DNA of 64,000 nt from Patiria pectinifera (GCA_029964075.1 CM057140.1:15084643-15148642), one strand, 5' to 3'. Positions 1 through 16,964 are shown, counted from the stretch's first letter. The notes: generated by a model not told the origin, from the sequence alone. Translations and numbers: made by a program.

Positions 1-22
1 ATGTGTTAAATTGGTTCGTCAG

Positions 23-2227
23 ATGAGATCCGTACCGGTGCATACCGGCAGCTCTTCCACCCTGAGCAGCTGGTCACAGGCACGGAGGATGCCGCCAACA
101 ACTACGCCAGGGGACACTACACCGTGGGAAAGGAATTAGTGGACCGGACCTTGGATAAAATACGAAAACTGGTAAGTCGCTTTGGTTGGTCACACCCAAA
201 GATCATGGGGAAGATCGGACACTGGGCATCTTTTGTAGCGATGAAACACGATGACGTCGTTGAATTGGGCTATGAGGAAGGGCGCCCCTAGCGTTGAGTA
301 GGTAACGCGTGAGTATCTACACGCGAATTATACACTTCGGGTGTAAAAAGCGAAAAACGGTTTTAAAAAGATGACGAAATGAAGAAATGACGACACCAAC
401 AAAGAATGAATGAATACATGAATAAAAGGGGGATAAAAGACCTGTTTGCGAAAATAGTAACATGTTGAGATTTCAGAGAATACAACTGCATGTTATAAGG
501 GGAGCGGAGGCCGGGCAATTTTAAAATCTGCATTTTACTTAATTTTATTCATAAAATGAATACAATCGGTTTCCAAGTATAGTTAACCGTACCCGTTGTT
601 CATAACAAGAATAGAATGCTCACGATCCCCATCCATTTTTTGACAGAAAAGTAAATTTATTTTAATTTTAAAAACGCTTTACATGTCATTGGGACATCAT
701 AAGCGTGAGCGTTGTACTACAAAATAATATACACATTCCTACGAAAGAAAAATTAAAGTCATTAACGGTTTAATAAATTATTTTAACAATTAATTTAAAG
801 AAATTGTTTACCTTTAAAAAGCTCCTGGTGAGAATACGACATTATTACAATAGACATGATTAAAAGTAGAAAGAATCTGGAGTTAATTGTTCATTACTAT
901 CCCCATCTCTGTATCATGTTTAATGCACGTACAGTTACAGTCAGCTTGTTGGCATATTACTGTACACTGTCAAAAAATGTTTTGAAACACTAATATACAT
1001 TTTCCATGATAAAATGTTTCAGTGGCAATATTGATGGTCTAGAAATGTTGTTCATTATATGGGCAAGGCACTTTGTCACTCATTGCTAACAGGCAGCATC
1101 GAGCTGTATACTCCCCAGGGAGCTGAGATGGTATTTGGAATGTTTCATTGGCCCAATGATCAGCGGTAATAATAATACTGTAAGCGCTGTGATTTAGTTT
1201 ACTAATAAGAGCGTTCTTAAATGTCATTATTATATTATTATTATTATTTGTTTTACAGACCGACGATTGCAACAATCTTCAAGGCTTCTTGATCTACCAT
1301 GGTGTTGGTGGAGGCACTGGCTCAGGGTTCGCAGCTCTTTTGGCTGAACGCCTAGCCATCGATTACCTTAAGAAGACCAAGATCTCTTTCACCATCTACC
1401 CCGGCCCACCACTGCAAACATCCTTCTTGGAGCCCTACAATAGTTTACTGAATACAGCTGAGCAGCAGTTGGAATACGCTGACGTCCAGTTTGCTTTCGA
1501 CAACGAGGCCATGTATGACATCTGCAAGTCTAGCCTCGGTGTGGAGCGGCCTACTGCGGTTAACATTAATCCCTTGATCGCGCAGGTTGCGTCATCCGTG
1601 ACCCAATCTCTCCGTTTTGAAGGCGAGCTAAATGTGGATCTGTCGGAATTCCAGACCAACTTGGTCCCGTTTCCCCAGCTTCACTGCATGGTACCGGCCT
1701 TAGCACCACTGGTAACATCTGCGACCAAGTCTCACACGGCACTCGATGCGCAGTCGATTACTGAGGCCTGCTTCCATGCTGGGAATCAGTTCGTCAAAAG
1801 TAACCCGGCTATGGGCAGGTTCATGGCAATTAATATGATGTACCATGGAGCGAGTTTTCCAAGTGAGATGGACGCCGTCATTTCTCGCATCGAAGCTAAG
1901 TATGGGGATCGTTTCGTGGACTGGGCGCCTACCGTTATCAAAGAGGGATGTCGCATTACTTCTCCAGTGGTCACTGGGCCCGACCTAGCCCCAGTCGATC
2001 TTAACGTCTGCATGCTGAGCAACACCACGGCCATCGCCGAGACCTGGGCTCGTCTGAACCACAAGTTTGATCTGATGTACGCCAAGCGTGCCTTTGTCCA
2101 CTGGTACGTGGGAGAGGGTATGGAGGAGGGTGAGTTCTCTGAGGCCCGTGAATCCATGGCTTTCTTAGAGAAAGAGTACACAGAGCTGACAAGCGGGGAA
2201 CCTGATGAGGAAGATGGGGAATATTAA
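23..2227 (+). CDS. T1: divergent alpha-tubulin, 5' end outside the window
   Basis: Coding exons 23-171 and 1259-2227 (stop TAA), intron 172-1258. The first visible exon starts after TTCGTCAG at codon 76 (second base of Asp) and is 149 nt long, as in T2. The window lacks the Met exon and codons 2-75, so Lys40 cannot be checked. The protein would be about 447 residues. The nucleotide-binding GGGTGSG loop is kept but follows HGV instead of HSF. The T7-loop Glu254 (VDLSEFQTN) is kept. Lys96 of the family is Thr. Residues about 265-375 differ strongly from every other copy, including loss of the usual [12 protein letters not shown] and [11 protein letters not shown] segments. From about 2008 to 2152 the DNA becomes almost identical to the other genes. 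The tail ends EPDEEDGEY. It is an open, constrained gene rather than a pseudogene by eye; a tissue-restricted (for example germline) isotype is a guess. Confidence 0.88.
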
Positions 2228-2590
2228 AAGTTGCAGACAAAAAGCTATAAAAGGAACAAACTCAATTTGTTTTTTTGCTTTTAATGCTTTTAATGCTTTA
2301 ACATATATATTTTCCCGGTGTTTGAGGTTCTATTTAAATTTAAATCTTTGATTAATAATATGGATAATTAACTTTTTGTAATCATCTGGAAGTATGATAT
2401 GCTAAATCATGTACAAGTATCGCAAAGGCTAGGAAAAAAAGTGAGGAAGAGAAACACAAGAAGGCAGTAAAGAGCACAGAGAGCAAAGTAAACTAATTGT
2501 TTTAATTTAATGTGGTGGGCGTTTTATTTACAAAAATATTTTTTGTTAATGTGGGCGTATTTCACTCTGTAACGAAAAGTTTATCATTGG

Positions 2591-3222
2591 TTAATATAGA
2601 ATTGTCATAAAATTTACACAAAAGTATGTTAAAATAAGCCCGGGAACCTTTTTCTGTAATTTTCAGAAATGGATGGAATTGAGGGTTGGAAATATATAGC
2701 AAAAATAAGTCGGTCTCTGGTCAGCGCGTCGATTTTAATCATGAGGTTTTTTTTTCAAAATGCTATAAAAACCAAGAAAAACAATCATTTTCCTGTAGTC
2801 TGGTTCCGTGACTCCATATAAGAAGAAACAGAGCAGTTTACATTGGGGAATTGTAAGGTCAGGGAACCAGTCTAGCTGGCTTGTACCCGTTCATAGCAAA
2901 TAGGTGTGAAATCGATTGCAAACGAGTGCGATGGTCAATTGGGGCCAGTATTTGAAAAAAAGCCAGTGTTTTCCAACGCTAGTCGGCCGACCAGCGTTGG
3001 AAATTGATACAAAAATACCACTTTTCTTGAAAATGACAGTATACCAGGTGCCATGATTTTACATGATGCTTTACACTGTCATTCACTAACAGTCCAGGCA
3101 AGGTATTTCAAAATGATTTGGTAGTTTTATTTTTTGATGTTTGCAAATGTTGTATTTTCCCTTTAATATAGAATTGTCATAAAATTTACACAAAAGTCTG
3201 TTAAAATAAGCCCGGGAACCTT
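2591..3222. repeat. 60-bp direct repeats flanking MITE copy A
   Basis: 2591-2650 and 3163-3222 are the same sequence, from TTAATATAGAATTGTCATAA to CCCGGGAACCTT, with one visible substitution (GTATG versus GTCTG). Both begin with the TTAA target. Confidence 0.92.
2651..3162. mobile_element. MITE copy A (TTAA type), left end missing
   Basis: Starts inside the family at CTGTAATTTTCAGAAATGG (terminal 20-25 bp absent) and ends normally at GTATTTTCCCT before TTAA. Has the central CCAACGCT...AGCGTTGG palindrome near 2977 and the CTGGTTCC arms. Confidence 0.88.
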
Positions 3223-3831
3223 GTTGGAGTTAGTACATTGTTTTCTTTCATATAAGTAAAATTAAAATCAGTTTATCGGTGAAGGGTTTTCATGAATGAT
3301 TTCCACGAACAATAAAATCTTCTTTGGAGGATTAACTGTTGGAAATGAATGTTTCTGTCTTAATTTTCTGAAACTCTTTGATCTTAAACAAGAAATAAAC
3401 ATGATCGTCAGTAATGAAACTTGTGGGGCTTGCTCCCCTCAAAACGACATACTCGGTAAACATAGTTCAAAACACCACAACATTGGTTTGCGTTTTAATC
3501 ATCATCGCTAAAGCATTAAAAATCATTCAGAAACAATGAACATTATTCTACCGAACATTAAAATAAAATAGTTTCCGCTGTCTACTTAAACAGTGGTCGT
3601 ACAAAACAAAACAAAATATTGACTGAGAAAAAAATGACAAAAGCGCAGAAATTCGATAATCGTTTATAATCCGAACACCTGTTCAGCTAAACGGGGTACA
3701 AAAACCCACTGCGGGCGTGGCTGCCGCACACTCAACGCGGATCCAGCCCACTGATTGCAAGCGGTGTAGGACTCATTGATTTGAGAAAAAAAAAACATTT
3801 CCGAGGGGAAAACAGGATAACAATCGACAAA

Positions 3832-6800
3832 ATGGTAAGTTTGCTTTTGTTTTTATTAAAACCGTTCAAATAAAATAACATCAAAAAGTGTACGGAGTCT
3901 GCTTATTAAGGACGGGAAATTAAGACCAAATGTTGTAGGCTTTTATTTTTGGTAGGATGTGAACCCGGATCTTAGAATTGAGATCGAGGTTTCTATAGTA
4001 TCCTGGTTCTCCCACTAGCCTCATCATGATGGATGTGAGCCCGAAACATCAACCTGCAACTTGACCCCCTTAAACACGATACAAAGACAGTAGCTTGGAG
4101 TTTGCATAAAACAGTCGCCTTTTCCAGGCAGTTGTCTCATATTCATGCATTAAAAACGCAGATCAATAAAAGAGCAGCATTTGCATCACAAATATAAAGG
4201 TTTTGTGCAGACATGTGCAGTGGAAAAGCACCAGCATAGACAATACACGTAGGTCGGTGTTAACCAAAAAAAACAGTGGAAGAATTTTGAGCTTATATCA
4301 TGGACATAATTTTGGATTTTGTTCCATAGACAAATACGATCCCATTTTTAAGAATTGTGCACTGTATTGTATGTTGTTTTCTGTGGAGATGTTTTGGGTG
4401 TTTTTGTATAGTTTTTGATTGTTGATTTAAACTCTTCTGCCTTGATAACTGTTTTCGATAATAACCTATACCATGTTATATCTCACACATTAAAGGGAAT
4501 GTACATCATTGGCTTTCACTGTAATTTTCAGAAATGAACTAGTGGAGGGGTTAGTATAATAGATCAAAATATTGTTACACTGACATGTTTGAAGTTTTGT
4601 GTCCGAAAATGCTCGAAACAACCAAGAAAAACAAAAAATTTCAAGTAGTCTGGTTCCCTGACTCCACTAAAGATGAAATGGATCAATTTATAGATGCCGG
4701 AAAATTGTAAGGTAAGGGAACCAGTCTAGCTGGCCTGCACCCATTCATGAACATGTAACCATTAGCAAACACAATTTAAACTGAAACAAATGGTAAATAT
4801 GGAGCAGTAGTTGAACAATAGTTAGGTTTTTCCAACGGTGGTCGGACCACCGTTGGAAATGTATATAAAAATACCATTTTCTTGAAAATGACTTCACACC
4901 AGGTGCCGTAATTTTACAGAATGCTTGTGTCTGTCATTTACCAACATCCTAGAAAGGTATTTCGTAAAAACTTGGTAGTTTTATTTTTTGATGTTTGCAA
5001 ATGTTGTATATTCCCTTTAATTCGTACACCAGTTGCATACTGAATGAATCGATTAAATAGAAACTTTATTTGGAGTAGGCAATTGTTCCAACGACCAATC
5101 AACGGATTAATCCCAATATCAATCGATTTGGCAAACCTTTTCCGCAGACAATTTTGACGGCCTCTCTGTCTGAAATATCTTTGGATTATTTGCTGATAGA
5201 AACTGTTGGGACAATAGAAATTACAATAGGCGAGCCTCATAGAACAAAACCTATCGATTCCTGTTCCTAGACTAGTATAGGTGGACATCTGGCATGTGCT
5301 AATAATTATGTTGTGCAGAATAATGTACACAAAATTATTGGTAATGAATATACATTTGTACAATGTTGAAGGACATAATTAACTGGGCTATGAATTATTG
5401 AAATCTTTAACAAATGTGCAGGTATTGCCGTCAAGGCAAATGTTTATGCAACAAAATGAAGAAATAGAGGAAGTTTCTTTTATTTTTCTTGAAAAGTCAT
5501 CCAACCCGTTTTCTCCAGTCGCCTCTACTGCAAAATGTTCTGATTATCATTAGTGTTTGCCTGCCCCTGGTAAATGGAGATCGATTTTGTTTTTGTAATT
5601 TTGGACATTTTTGTTTTAGCGTGAATGTATCTCAGTCCATATCGGTCAGGCCGGAGTCCAGATGGGCAATGCCTGCTGGGAGCTGTACTGCCTGGAGCAC
5701 GGCATCCAGCCTGATGGTCAGATGCCAAGTGACAAGACGGTTGGTTATGGCTCCGACTCCTTCAACACTTTCTTCAGCGAGACTGGCGCCGGTCAACACG
5801 TTCCTCGCGCCATCTTTGTCGATCTCGAGCCTACGGTCATAGGTTAGTTACCAAAAAACCTGAAAATCTGAGACAAATTCAGCACATGTACAGAGAGATT
5901 GGAAATGAAAGACTAGAAGGTTTAATAGCCTTCCCTTCCTCTGGTTTCAGATGAGGTGCGTACTGGACCCTACCGTCAGCTCTTCCACCCTGAGCAGATG
6001 ATCACTGGCAAGGAGGATGCCGCCAACAACTACGCCAGGGGCCATTACACCGTGGGCAAAGACCACATCGACGTAGTTCTGGACAGGATCCGGAAATTGG
6101 TAAGACCAGTTTTAAACTGTTTGGGCATACCCTGGGTAAAGGAATGTAATAAATAAATCAATGCACGGAGTCAACCGTTGGAGGCGCTACACAATGCAAG
6201 CAAGATACGGGACTAGGATGGCAGGTGCTAATTTTTGTTTCATTATGAACTTTGATTGTAGACAGAGATGTGTTGTGGGCTGCAAGGATTCCTGTTCTTC
6301 CACAGCTTCGGTGGAGGCACCGGCTCTGGCTTCACCTCCCTGATCATGGAGCGTCTTTCCATCGAGTACGGTAAGAAATCCAAGTTAGAGTTCGCCATCT
6401 ACCCGGCTCCTCAGATGGCCTCCGCAGTAGTCGAGCCCTACAATTCCATCCTGACCACCCATATCACTCTAGAGCATTCCGACTGCGCCTTCATGGTCGA
6501 CAATGAGGCCATCTACGACATCTGCCGTCGCAGCCTCGATATCGAGCGCCCAAGCTTCGCCAATCTTAACCGTCTGATTGCCCAGGTTGTGTCCTCCATC
6601 ACTGCATCTCTTCGTTTTGATGGCGCCCTCAACGTCGACCTGAATGAGTTCCAGACCAACTTGGTACCCTACCCAAGGATCCACTTTCCTCTCGTGACCT
6701 ATGCACCTATTGTGTCGAAAGAGAGGGCTTACCACGAAAAATTTACGGTTGGAGAAATTACCAATTCCTGCTTCGAGCCGGTCAACCAGATGGTGAAGTG

Positions 6801-7239
6801 CGATCCGCGTCATGGCAAGTACATGGCCTGCTGTCTGCTCTACCGAGGTGATGTCGTCCCTAAGGATGTAAGCACAGCCATCGCGACCATCAAGACCAAG
6901 CGCTCCATCCAATTCGTCGACTGGTGTCCAACTGGCTTCAAAGTAGGCGTGAACAAGCAACCACCCACCGTCGTGCCTGACGGTGATCTGGCCAAGGTGC
7001 AGCGTGCCGTCTGCATGCTGAGCAACACCACGGCCATCGCCGAAGCGTGGTCCCGTCTAAACCGTAAATTCGACCTGATGTACTCCAAGCGTGCCTTCGT
7101 CCATTGGTATGTGGGAGAGGGTATGGAGGAGGGTGAGTTCTCTGAGGCTCGTGACGACATGTCTGCCTTGGAGAAGGATTACGAGGAGGTTGGAATGGAT
7201 TCTGTAGTTGAAGATGGAGAAAATAACGAAGAATACTAA
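3832..7239 (+). CDS. TUBA: T2: divergent alpha-tubulin, complete, four coding exons
   Basis: Exons 3832-3834 (ATG only), 5620-5842, 5951-6099 and 6262-7239 (stop TAA); 450 residues. All introns are GT-AG. Alpha-tubulin pairs with beta-tubulin to build microtubules; alpha supplies the buried GTP site and Glu254 that triggers beta GTP hydrolysis. Visible: MREC start, Lys40 acetylation site, GGGTGSG at about 142-148, VDLNEFQTN with Glu254, terminal Tyr. Departures from the cluster consensus: Tyr44, Gln60, TEMCCG instead of ADQCTG at 126-131, Phe137, serines at WSR and YSK, and a weakly acidic tail ([11 protein letters not shown]). It keeps the intron after codon 125 that T3-T10 lack. Intron 1 (1785 bp) carries MITE copy B. 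Probably a functional specialised isotype. Confidence 0.94.
4494..5016. mobile_element. MITE copy B (TTAA type) in T2 intron 1
   Basis: AGGGAATGTACATCATTGGC after TTAA (4490-4493) and GCAAATGTTGTATATTCCCT before TTAA (5017-5020). Central CCAACGGTGG...CCACCGTTGG palindrome near 4833. Confidence 0.9.
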
Positions 7240-9229
7240 AAAAAAATACCCACTCATGTCTCACAGCTACATCTTCAGAATGGAAAGGTTATGTTGCCTC
7301 CCTGGTCAATTCATTGACGTCTTATGATTATTCCGCCACGAGACACACACCTTTTATGGCCACCATCTAGAGTGGAGTTTCTGATGGGTACCAATGCAGG
7401 CTATAGGTCATTTTTTGGAGTAACATCTTTTCTTTTATAGGCCCAACTTTTTAAGCTCTGGCAGGAGTTTCTACAAGTCACTGTGGTGTCGGTCGGTCGG
7501 TCGCCAAAAAAAATTACCAAAAAAAAAAAAATTACAAAAATTTAGTAAATGCCATGCCGTCGTCAGTAGATGCAATCTAAAAATTGTTTGTCACAATTCG
7601 TAAAGTTGTTTGTGAACATTTTGTAAACGGAGGCGAGATGTGTGCAGTATTGTTGTAGTCACGTGGTATTTTCTGTAGTGGTTGGACGGTATCCAGAAGG
7701 AGGAAATGAAAATTGACGAAAAGTATGGTGTTCCATGTGTGCCATCGGCGTCGCATTTTTTTTTGCCAGAGCTTATTGTGCACTTGCACTTGTTTTGTCT
7801 TCAGGAGTTCTGATTTTCATTTAATTTTCATTAGTTTAGTTGACTTGATTTTGTAAATGTTTTTATCTCTTTTTTACTGATAAAATTCAGAATCGACATC
7901 AGAAATAGTCTTTTGTTAGTTTTAATCTTTTTTTATATAAAAGGCGAAATCTAGCAACTGGTAAAGACCATGATTTTAAGGGTGGTGCCCTTCCAGGAGT
8001 AGAAAACGCCTGTGTGAATTCTTCTTAAATCTCAATTATTGGTAAAAAAAACATCACATTTTTCTTCAAAGATACTACATGTATTTCATCAGTTTTATTT
8101 ATTGTTGAGGTTGAAGAGCGCCTTCTAACTTTCATTGGTGGCGCCCTGGTCTCGAGTTTACATTATTTAATTATCTTTTTAATGAATTTAGTTTCGGGAT
8201 ATAATAAATTATTAAAAAATCAAGTATTTGGGCTTTTTTTCCTCCATTTTCAATTGTTGAATTTTGACATTTTTGACTATTTTGTATTAATCTTTCTTGT
8301 TTAATTAAATAGGTTTTCTTCACTTTTTTTTTACAAAGGCTGATAATGATTCATGGATATGGATTTTAAAAATTCGTTCCCTTCATCAGAAGTTTTCTTT
8401 TTAATTGAAATACAGGCATTTAATGAACTGCATTTGAGCATTCTCGATATTGTGTATTCTCTGTTGCATTCTTCAGTGTCCTTGTTTACGTTTCGGTGCT
8501 CCAACGTGTTCTTATTGGCTGATTCAGTCCCTGAAAATGGCTCTTGCGAGATAAATTGTTACCGACACGAGTCAGCAACATCATCTCTTAATCTTTGAAA
8601 TTCAAGAAGAAATTGTGGGATGTTTTAGAGTGTAGTTGGGATGGCTAATTACCCTCCCCCTCTCCTCCATCGGTCTTACCAAAAATCCTGAAATCTCTTG
8701 AAATGACCTACTTAGGGGAAGGTGAGGCTACTGGACCACCGGGGCTTGTGGACCGCTCTAAAGGGTGCAGGCCAGTAAATCGGTCCGAAATTGCCTACGC
8801 TGGCCAAATCACGATTTGCATGCCCTCAAAATCTTCAATATTTGAGCATATTGTGGGCCATGAACTTGAGGGTTTGTACAAAATAAGGGTGGACAGGACC
8901 ATGAACTTGTATTTTTGTGCAATTTGGATGAAATTGGGGCCCTAAAATATTCTATTTTGCAATGGAGTGTAGGCACCGTTTTTAAAAGTGGCGATGGGTT
9001 TGAGGACTATATTTTAAGGGGCAATAATCTTCGGATGGAAATTTCTCCCAAGAGCCATCAGATTACCCACAAAAAAGTGGGGGGAAAAGAAAGAAAGATG
9101 ATGAAATAAGCTTTAATTTGATGTACGTCTTGAACACCTTTGAGACTTGTGAGTATTCTTCCTGGATTTCCGAAGTGGGGGCATTTATCACTGGGGTCTA
9201 TGGAAATGTATTTACTGGTCTGCAACCTT

Positions 9230-10200
9230 ACGGTGCCGACCAGTGTTTGTGTAGGGCGCCCTCCTAAGGAAGAAATTGACGACAGCAAAAAGTATGGAGC
9301 GTCCTTGCACACCGTTGTGTGTATTTTTTTCTTCCACGGTTCCCGTCTAATTTTAACACTTTTTATGTCATTACGTTATGTCATCACAACTCATTATCGA
9401 ACGAAGTTTCGTATCAATACAATTTGTTATTCTGGAGATATTTTCTCCAAAAAGAGTGCTTAATTTTTGTTTTGACTAAGATTCGGAATGAATTTTTCGG
9501 AATTAAAACACCATATTTTCTTTAAATCATATTAAATTTATTCTTCAACGGTACCCGTCAATTTTCAAACGACTTGTGTCAAATATTACCGGCAATTATT
9601 AGACGAGATTTTAATCCAATGCAATATGTTATTCTGGAGTTATCGTCTCCACAAAGAGTGTAATATTTTTGTTCAACTAAGATTCGGAATTAATTTTTCG
9701 TGATTAAAACACTTATTTTCTTTAAATCATATTAAATTTATTCTTCCACGTTTCACGTCAATTTTCAAACATCTTGTGTCAAATATCATCGCTAATTATT
9801 AGACGAGATTTCAATCCTATGTAATCTGTTGTCCTGGAGTTATTGTCTCCACAAACAGTGTTGTATTTTTGTTTAATGGGAAGGTCGTGATGATCCGCAC
9901 GGTGCTGACCAGTGTTTGTGTAGGGCGCCCTCAATAAGGAAGAAATAGATGGTAGCAAAAAGTATGGAGCGTCCATACACGCTGGTGTTTTATTGTTGTG
10001 TGTATTTTTTCTTCCACGTTTCCGTCGATTTTTAACACTTTTTAAGTCATTACATCACGACTAATTATCGAACGAAATTTCAAATCAATACAATTTGTTA
10101 TTCTGGAGTTGATTTCTCCAAAAAGAGTGCTTCATTTTTGTTCAGTTAAAAGTTTTGTTCAGTTAAAAGATTCGGAATGAATTCTTCGTGATTAATACAT
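9230..10200. repeat. degenerate tandem repeat, about 200-bp unit, four copies
   Basis: Units begin near 9319, 9541, 9741 and 10009. Each has a CTTCCACG-like start, a CAATTTGTTATTCTGGAG-like core, CTCCAAAAAGAGTG and TTCGGAAT. A separate segment with GACCAGTGTTTGTGTAGGGC occurs at about 9238 and again at about 9908, so a higher-order unit of about 670 bp was also duplicated. The units differ by many substitutions. Function unknown. Confidence 0.7.
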
Positions 10201-10478
10201 GTATAGCAAATCTCGGTTGACTATATTTTAAGCCTTTGTTCTTTGTACATTTGGATTTCAAGACTTCTATCTTCATCACCCCAAAATCTTCGACTTCAAT
10301 TCGTAAGCCACGCCCCTCTAATGGAAACAAATCCTGCAACTGCTACCGGAAAATTCATAATTCATGGCTCTAAGACCCTACACGCATTCCATCCATACCG
10401 CCCGCCAGCGCGTTTTATGAATAATAATTACTCCCGTGTCTGGGGCATCCAACGGGTGACAGGCCGGTATGTGATGGG

Positions 10479-10484
10479 TATAAA
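10479..10484 (+). promoter_or_regulatory. TATA box of T3
   Basis: TATAAA in the context GGGTATAAACG, 149 bp upstream of the T3 ATG. T4, T9 and T10 have TATA boxes at 124-153 bp from their ATG, so the position supports a real core promoter. Confidence 0.7.
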
Positions 10485-10627
10485 CGCGTCGTGACCCTGG
10501 CGAAGCTGGTCAGTCAGACACGCTGCCTCCCGCCCCGTACATAGCGACAGTCGGTAGGAGCCCGCAGACGCAGTCTCGTGTATTCCTAATTTCTTACGGC
10601 ATCTTCTTCAAGACAAAATCTTCCAAA

Positions 10628-14910
<4,283 letters not shown>

Positions 14911-15072
14911 TCAACGAATCTTCAACAAGAGAAACAATCAACACTCTGTTCTATTAATTCCTTTCTTTTTAATCGTGTTGATAATACAATGAATCATCAG
15001 CCATTTTAAACAAATGGCCCGTCTAACAGATTGAATGCACTCGGCCAACAAGTTAATATAGTTTAACGATTA

Positions 15073-15078
15073 AATAAA
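15073..15078 (+). other. poly(A) signal of T3
   Basis: AATAAA 163 bp past the T3 stop codon. Confidence 0.65.
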
Positions 15079-16964
15079 CTGTTTGAACAACAATCTCCAT
15101 TCTTATGTCCTCTTATGAAAACAAACAAAACATAGTACTAACCAGAGGCATTGATCTACTCTGTATTTGTTTGTGAAGTTTTACCTCTCTTCACCAGAAC
15201 AAAACTTTTTTCAGTGCTTCAATACAAACCAAACATTATGCAGCTCAAATACAACCATCTACTACAGGCGCTCTCTTGAGGCGATTCATGGCAGGCAAAT
15301 GCTTTGCGGAGTGTCGCTCAGTGAAACAACATGTATATTCAAAAGCATGCCGATTTATAAGACAACGCTTTTTAAACATTATTCTTTATTTCGAATAATA
15401 GAATGTGACAACGTTACACTTCATATTCGGAACTAAATTCATGTTTATGATGATAAGTTTTAAAAATTAAAAAAAATGTGTTCAAATTAAAACAAGTTGC
15501 TGTTTACCTTATGCACGTTGTACTTTCACATGCAATAATGTATCATTGTCAGCCCTTTGCCTTTGTGCTGAAAAAGGAATGACCAGTACCGAAGTTATAA
15601 GGTTTTAAACACGAAGTGAGACTACGAATGATCAAAGAATCGATTAACAGTATTCGATTGACGGGTACGTTGCAGCGGTCGTTGTATTCGTCAACATCTC
15701 GTATTACAATGTATGTTCTTCAGCCAATCATGAAGCGTCTTAGTTCACAGATGGCGGCGCAAAGTATTCATTAAAACAAAGCTCTAGCTAATAAAAACAA
15801 AATGTCTATGTTCTTGATTTTATTGAGGATGTAATGCCATGGAATTATTGTCTGCAACACAGACAAAAAGCTATGATAATGGACGACAAATGAAAACAGA
15901 CCTGCGTATGTATAGGGCTCAGTCATAAAATGTGCTTAAATAATTTTGAGAATTAAGGTTCTGCCGATCCGTGACCACTCCCTCATCACTTCGCCACCGA
16001 GAGTAAACATCCAATTGACTAGTGCAAGTCTAATGACGTGTGGTTCAGTTGGAGGCCAGAACTTACAGCGAAATAATATTGTTTGAATTTCATGTTTGTG
16101 TTTCTGATAAGGGAATATTTTAAACATGTCATTGCCATTCACGATAACACAGAGGGGTCGTGAACCATGATGACTCATTGAACGAAAATACGTTCACAAT
16201 CGACGTAAAGGTTCACCGGCGGATTCGCATTTTCAAAGGGGGGGGGGGGGGTTCAGTGTACGGGGTACCAGAACGGGTGGCCGGCAGTTGCAAAATTCGA
16301 AGGGAAAAACATGGAGCAGGGGTGGGGGGTGGAGGAGGCTGGACATATTTTCCATTTCCTGAAAATCACTGAGCCTGGACCACGTACGGTGTCGGCTTGG
16401 CACTGAGAAGAATGGCAGTGTGTAACGAATTCCAGAAATTCAAGAATAATGACAATGAATACACGGTAAACAGTTTCTGATGAGTCACCGCCTGGAATCA
16501 AAGAGCACTGACGGCAGATTGCCACGTTGGAACCTGACGAGAAAAAAAATCGTGGCGGATCTGTACCACCACTATATAACAAGGGGGAAATAGGAAAATC
16601 ATACAGAAAAAAGCAGCACAATGTATGCTACCCCCCCCCCCCCGACAGTTACAACGCCTTCCCCTTGACTTGAGCCAATTCCAAAGCTTGATCCGCCCTG
16701 AATAACTAATTAATAACAGGGTAGAAAACATGGGGAAAGACCATTTTGAAGAAGTGAAAAGTAAGTCACGATAATGATGAGAGAAATCCTTTTTTTCTAC
16801 CCAGCATTGATTGACAACCTCGCCCGGCCCACGGTGACAAACATGTTTAAATATTACTACCAGAAGGTGTTTTTTGCAAATCCAATTTTCGGTCTCAATC
16901 TTCGGTCTGATAATAATTTTGTTTCTACATGTACTCGAATTTATCGAAGAAACCTCCACCCGTG

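Larger units (their letters stand above)
2228..3831. other. intergenic T1-T2 with MITE copy A and T2 promoter region
   Basis: No gene seen. It contains the T1 3' flank, a TTAA-type MITE bracketed by 60-bp direct repeats (2591-3222), and the T2 upstream region. The only TATA-like string near T2 is TACAAAAA at 3697-3704, about 135 bp before the ATG, close to the 146-153 bp TATA-to-ATG spacing of other copies. Confidence 0.6.
7240..10627. other. intergenic T2-T3, repeat-rich
   Basis: No gene supported. The first kilobase is the T2 3' flank; an AATAAA at 8203-8208 is the first convincing poly(A) hexamer but lies about 960 bp past the stop. From 8700 to 10200 there are degenerate repeats, including a roughly 200-bp tandem unit. 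The last 300 bp is the T3 promoter and 5' UTR, with TATAAA at 10479. Confidence 0.6.

Noticed and set aside
1289-2227. T1 exon as a processed pseudogene
   Set aside because: It has proper introns and GT-AG sites, an open frame, and key GTP-site residues are kept.
9230-10200. CRISPR-like array
   Set aside because: The repeats are about 200 bp, degenerate and in an animal genome; there are no short identical repeats with unique spacers.
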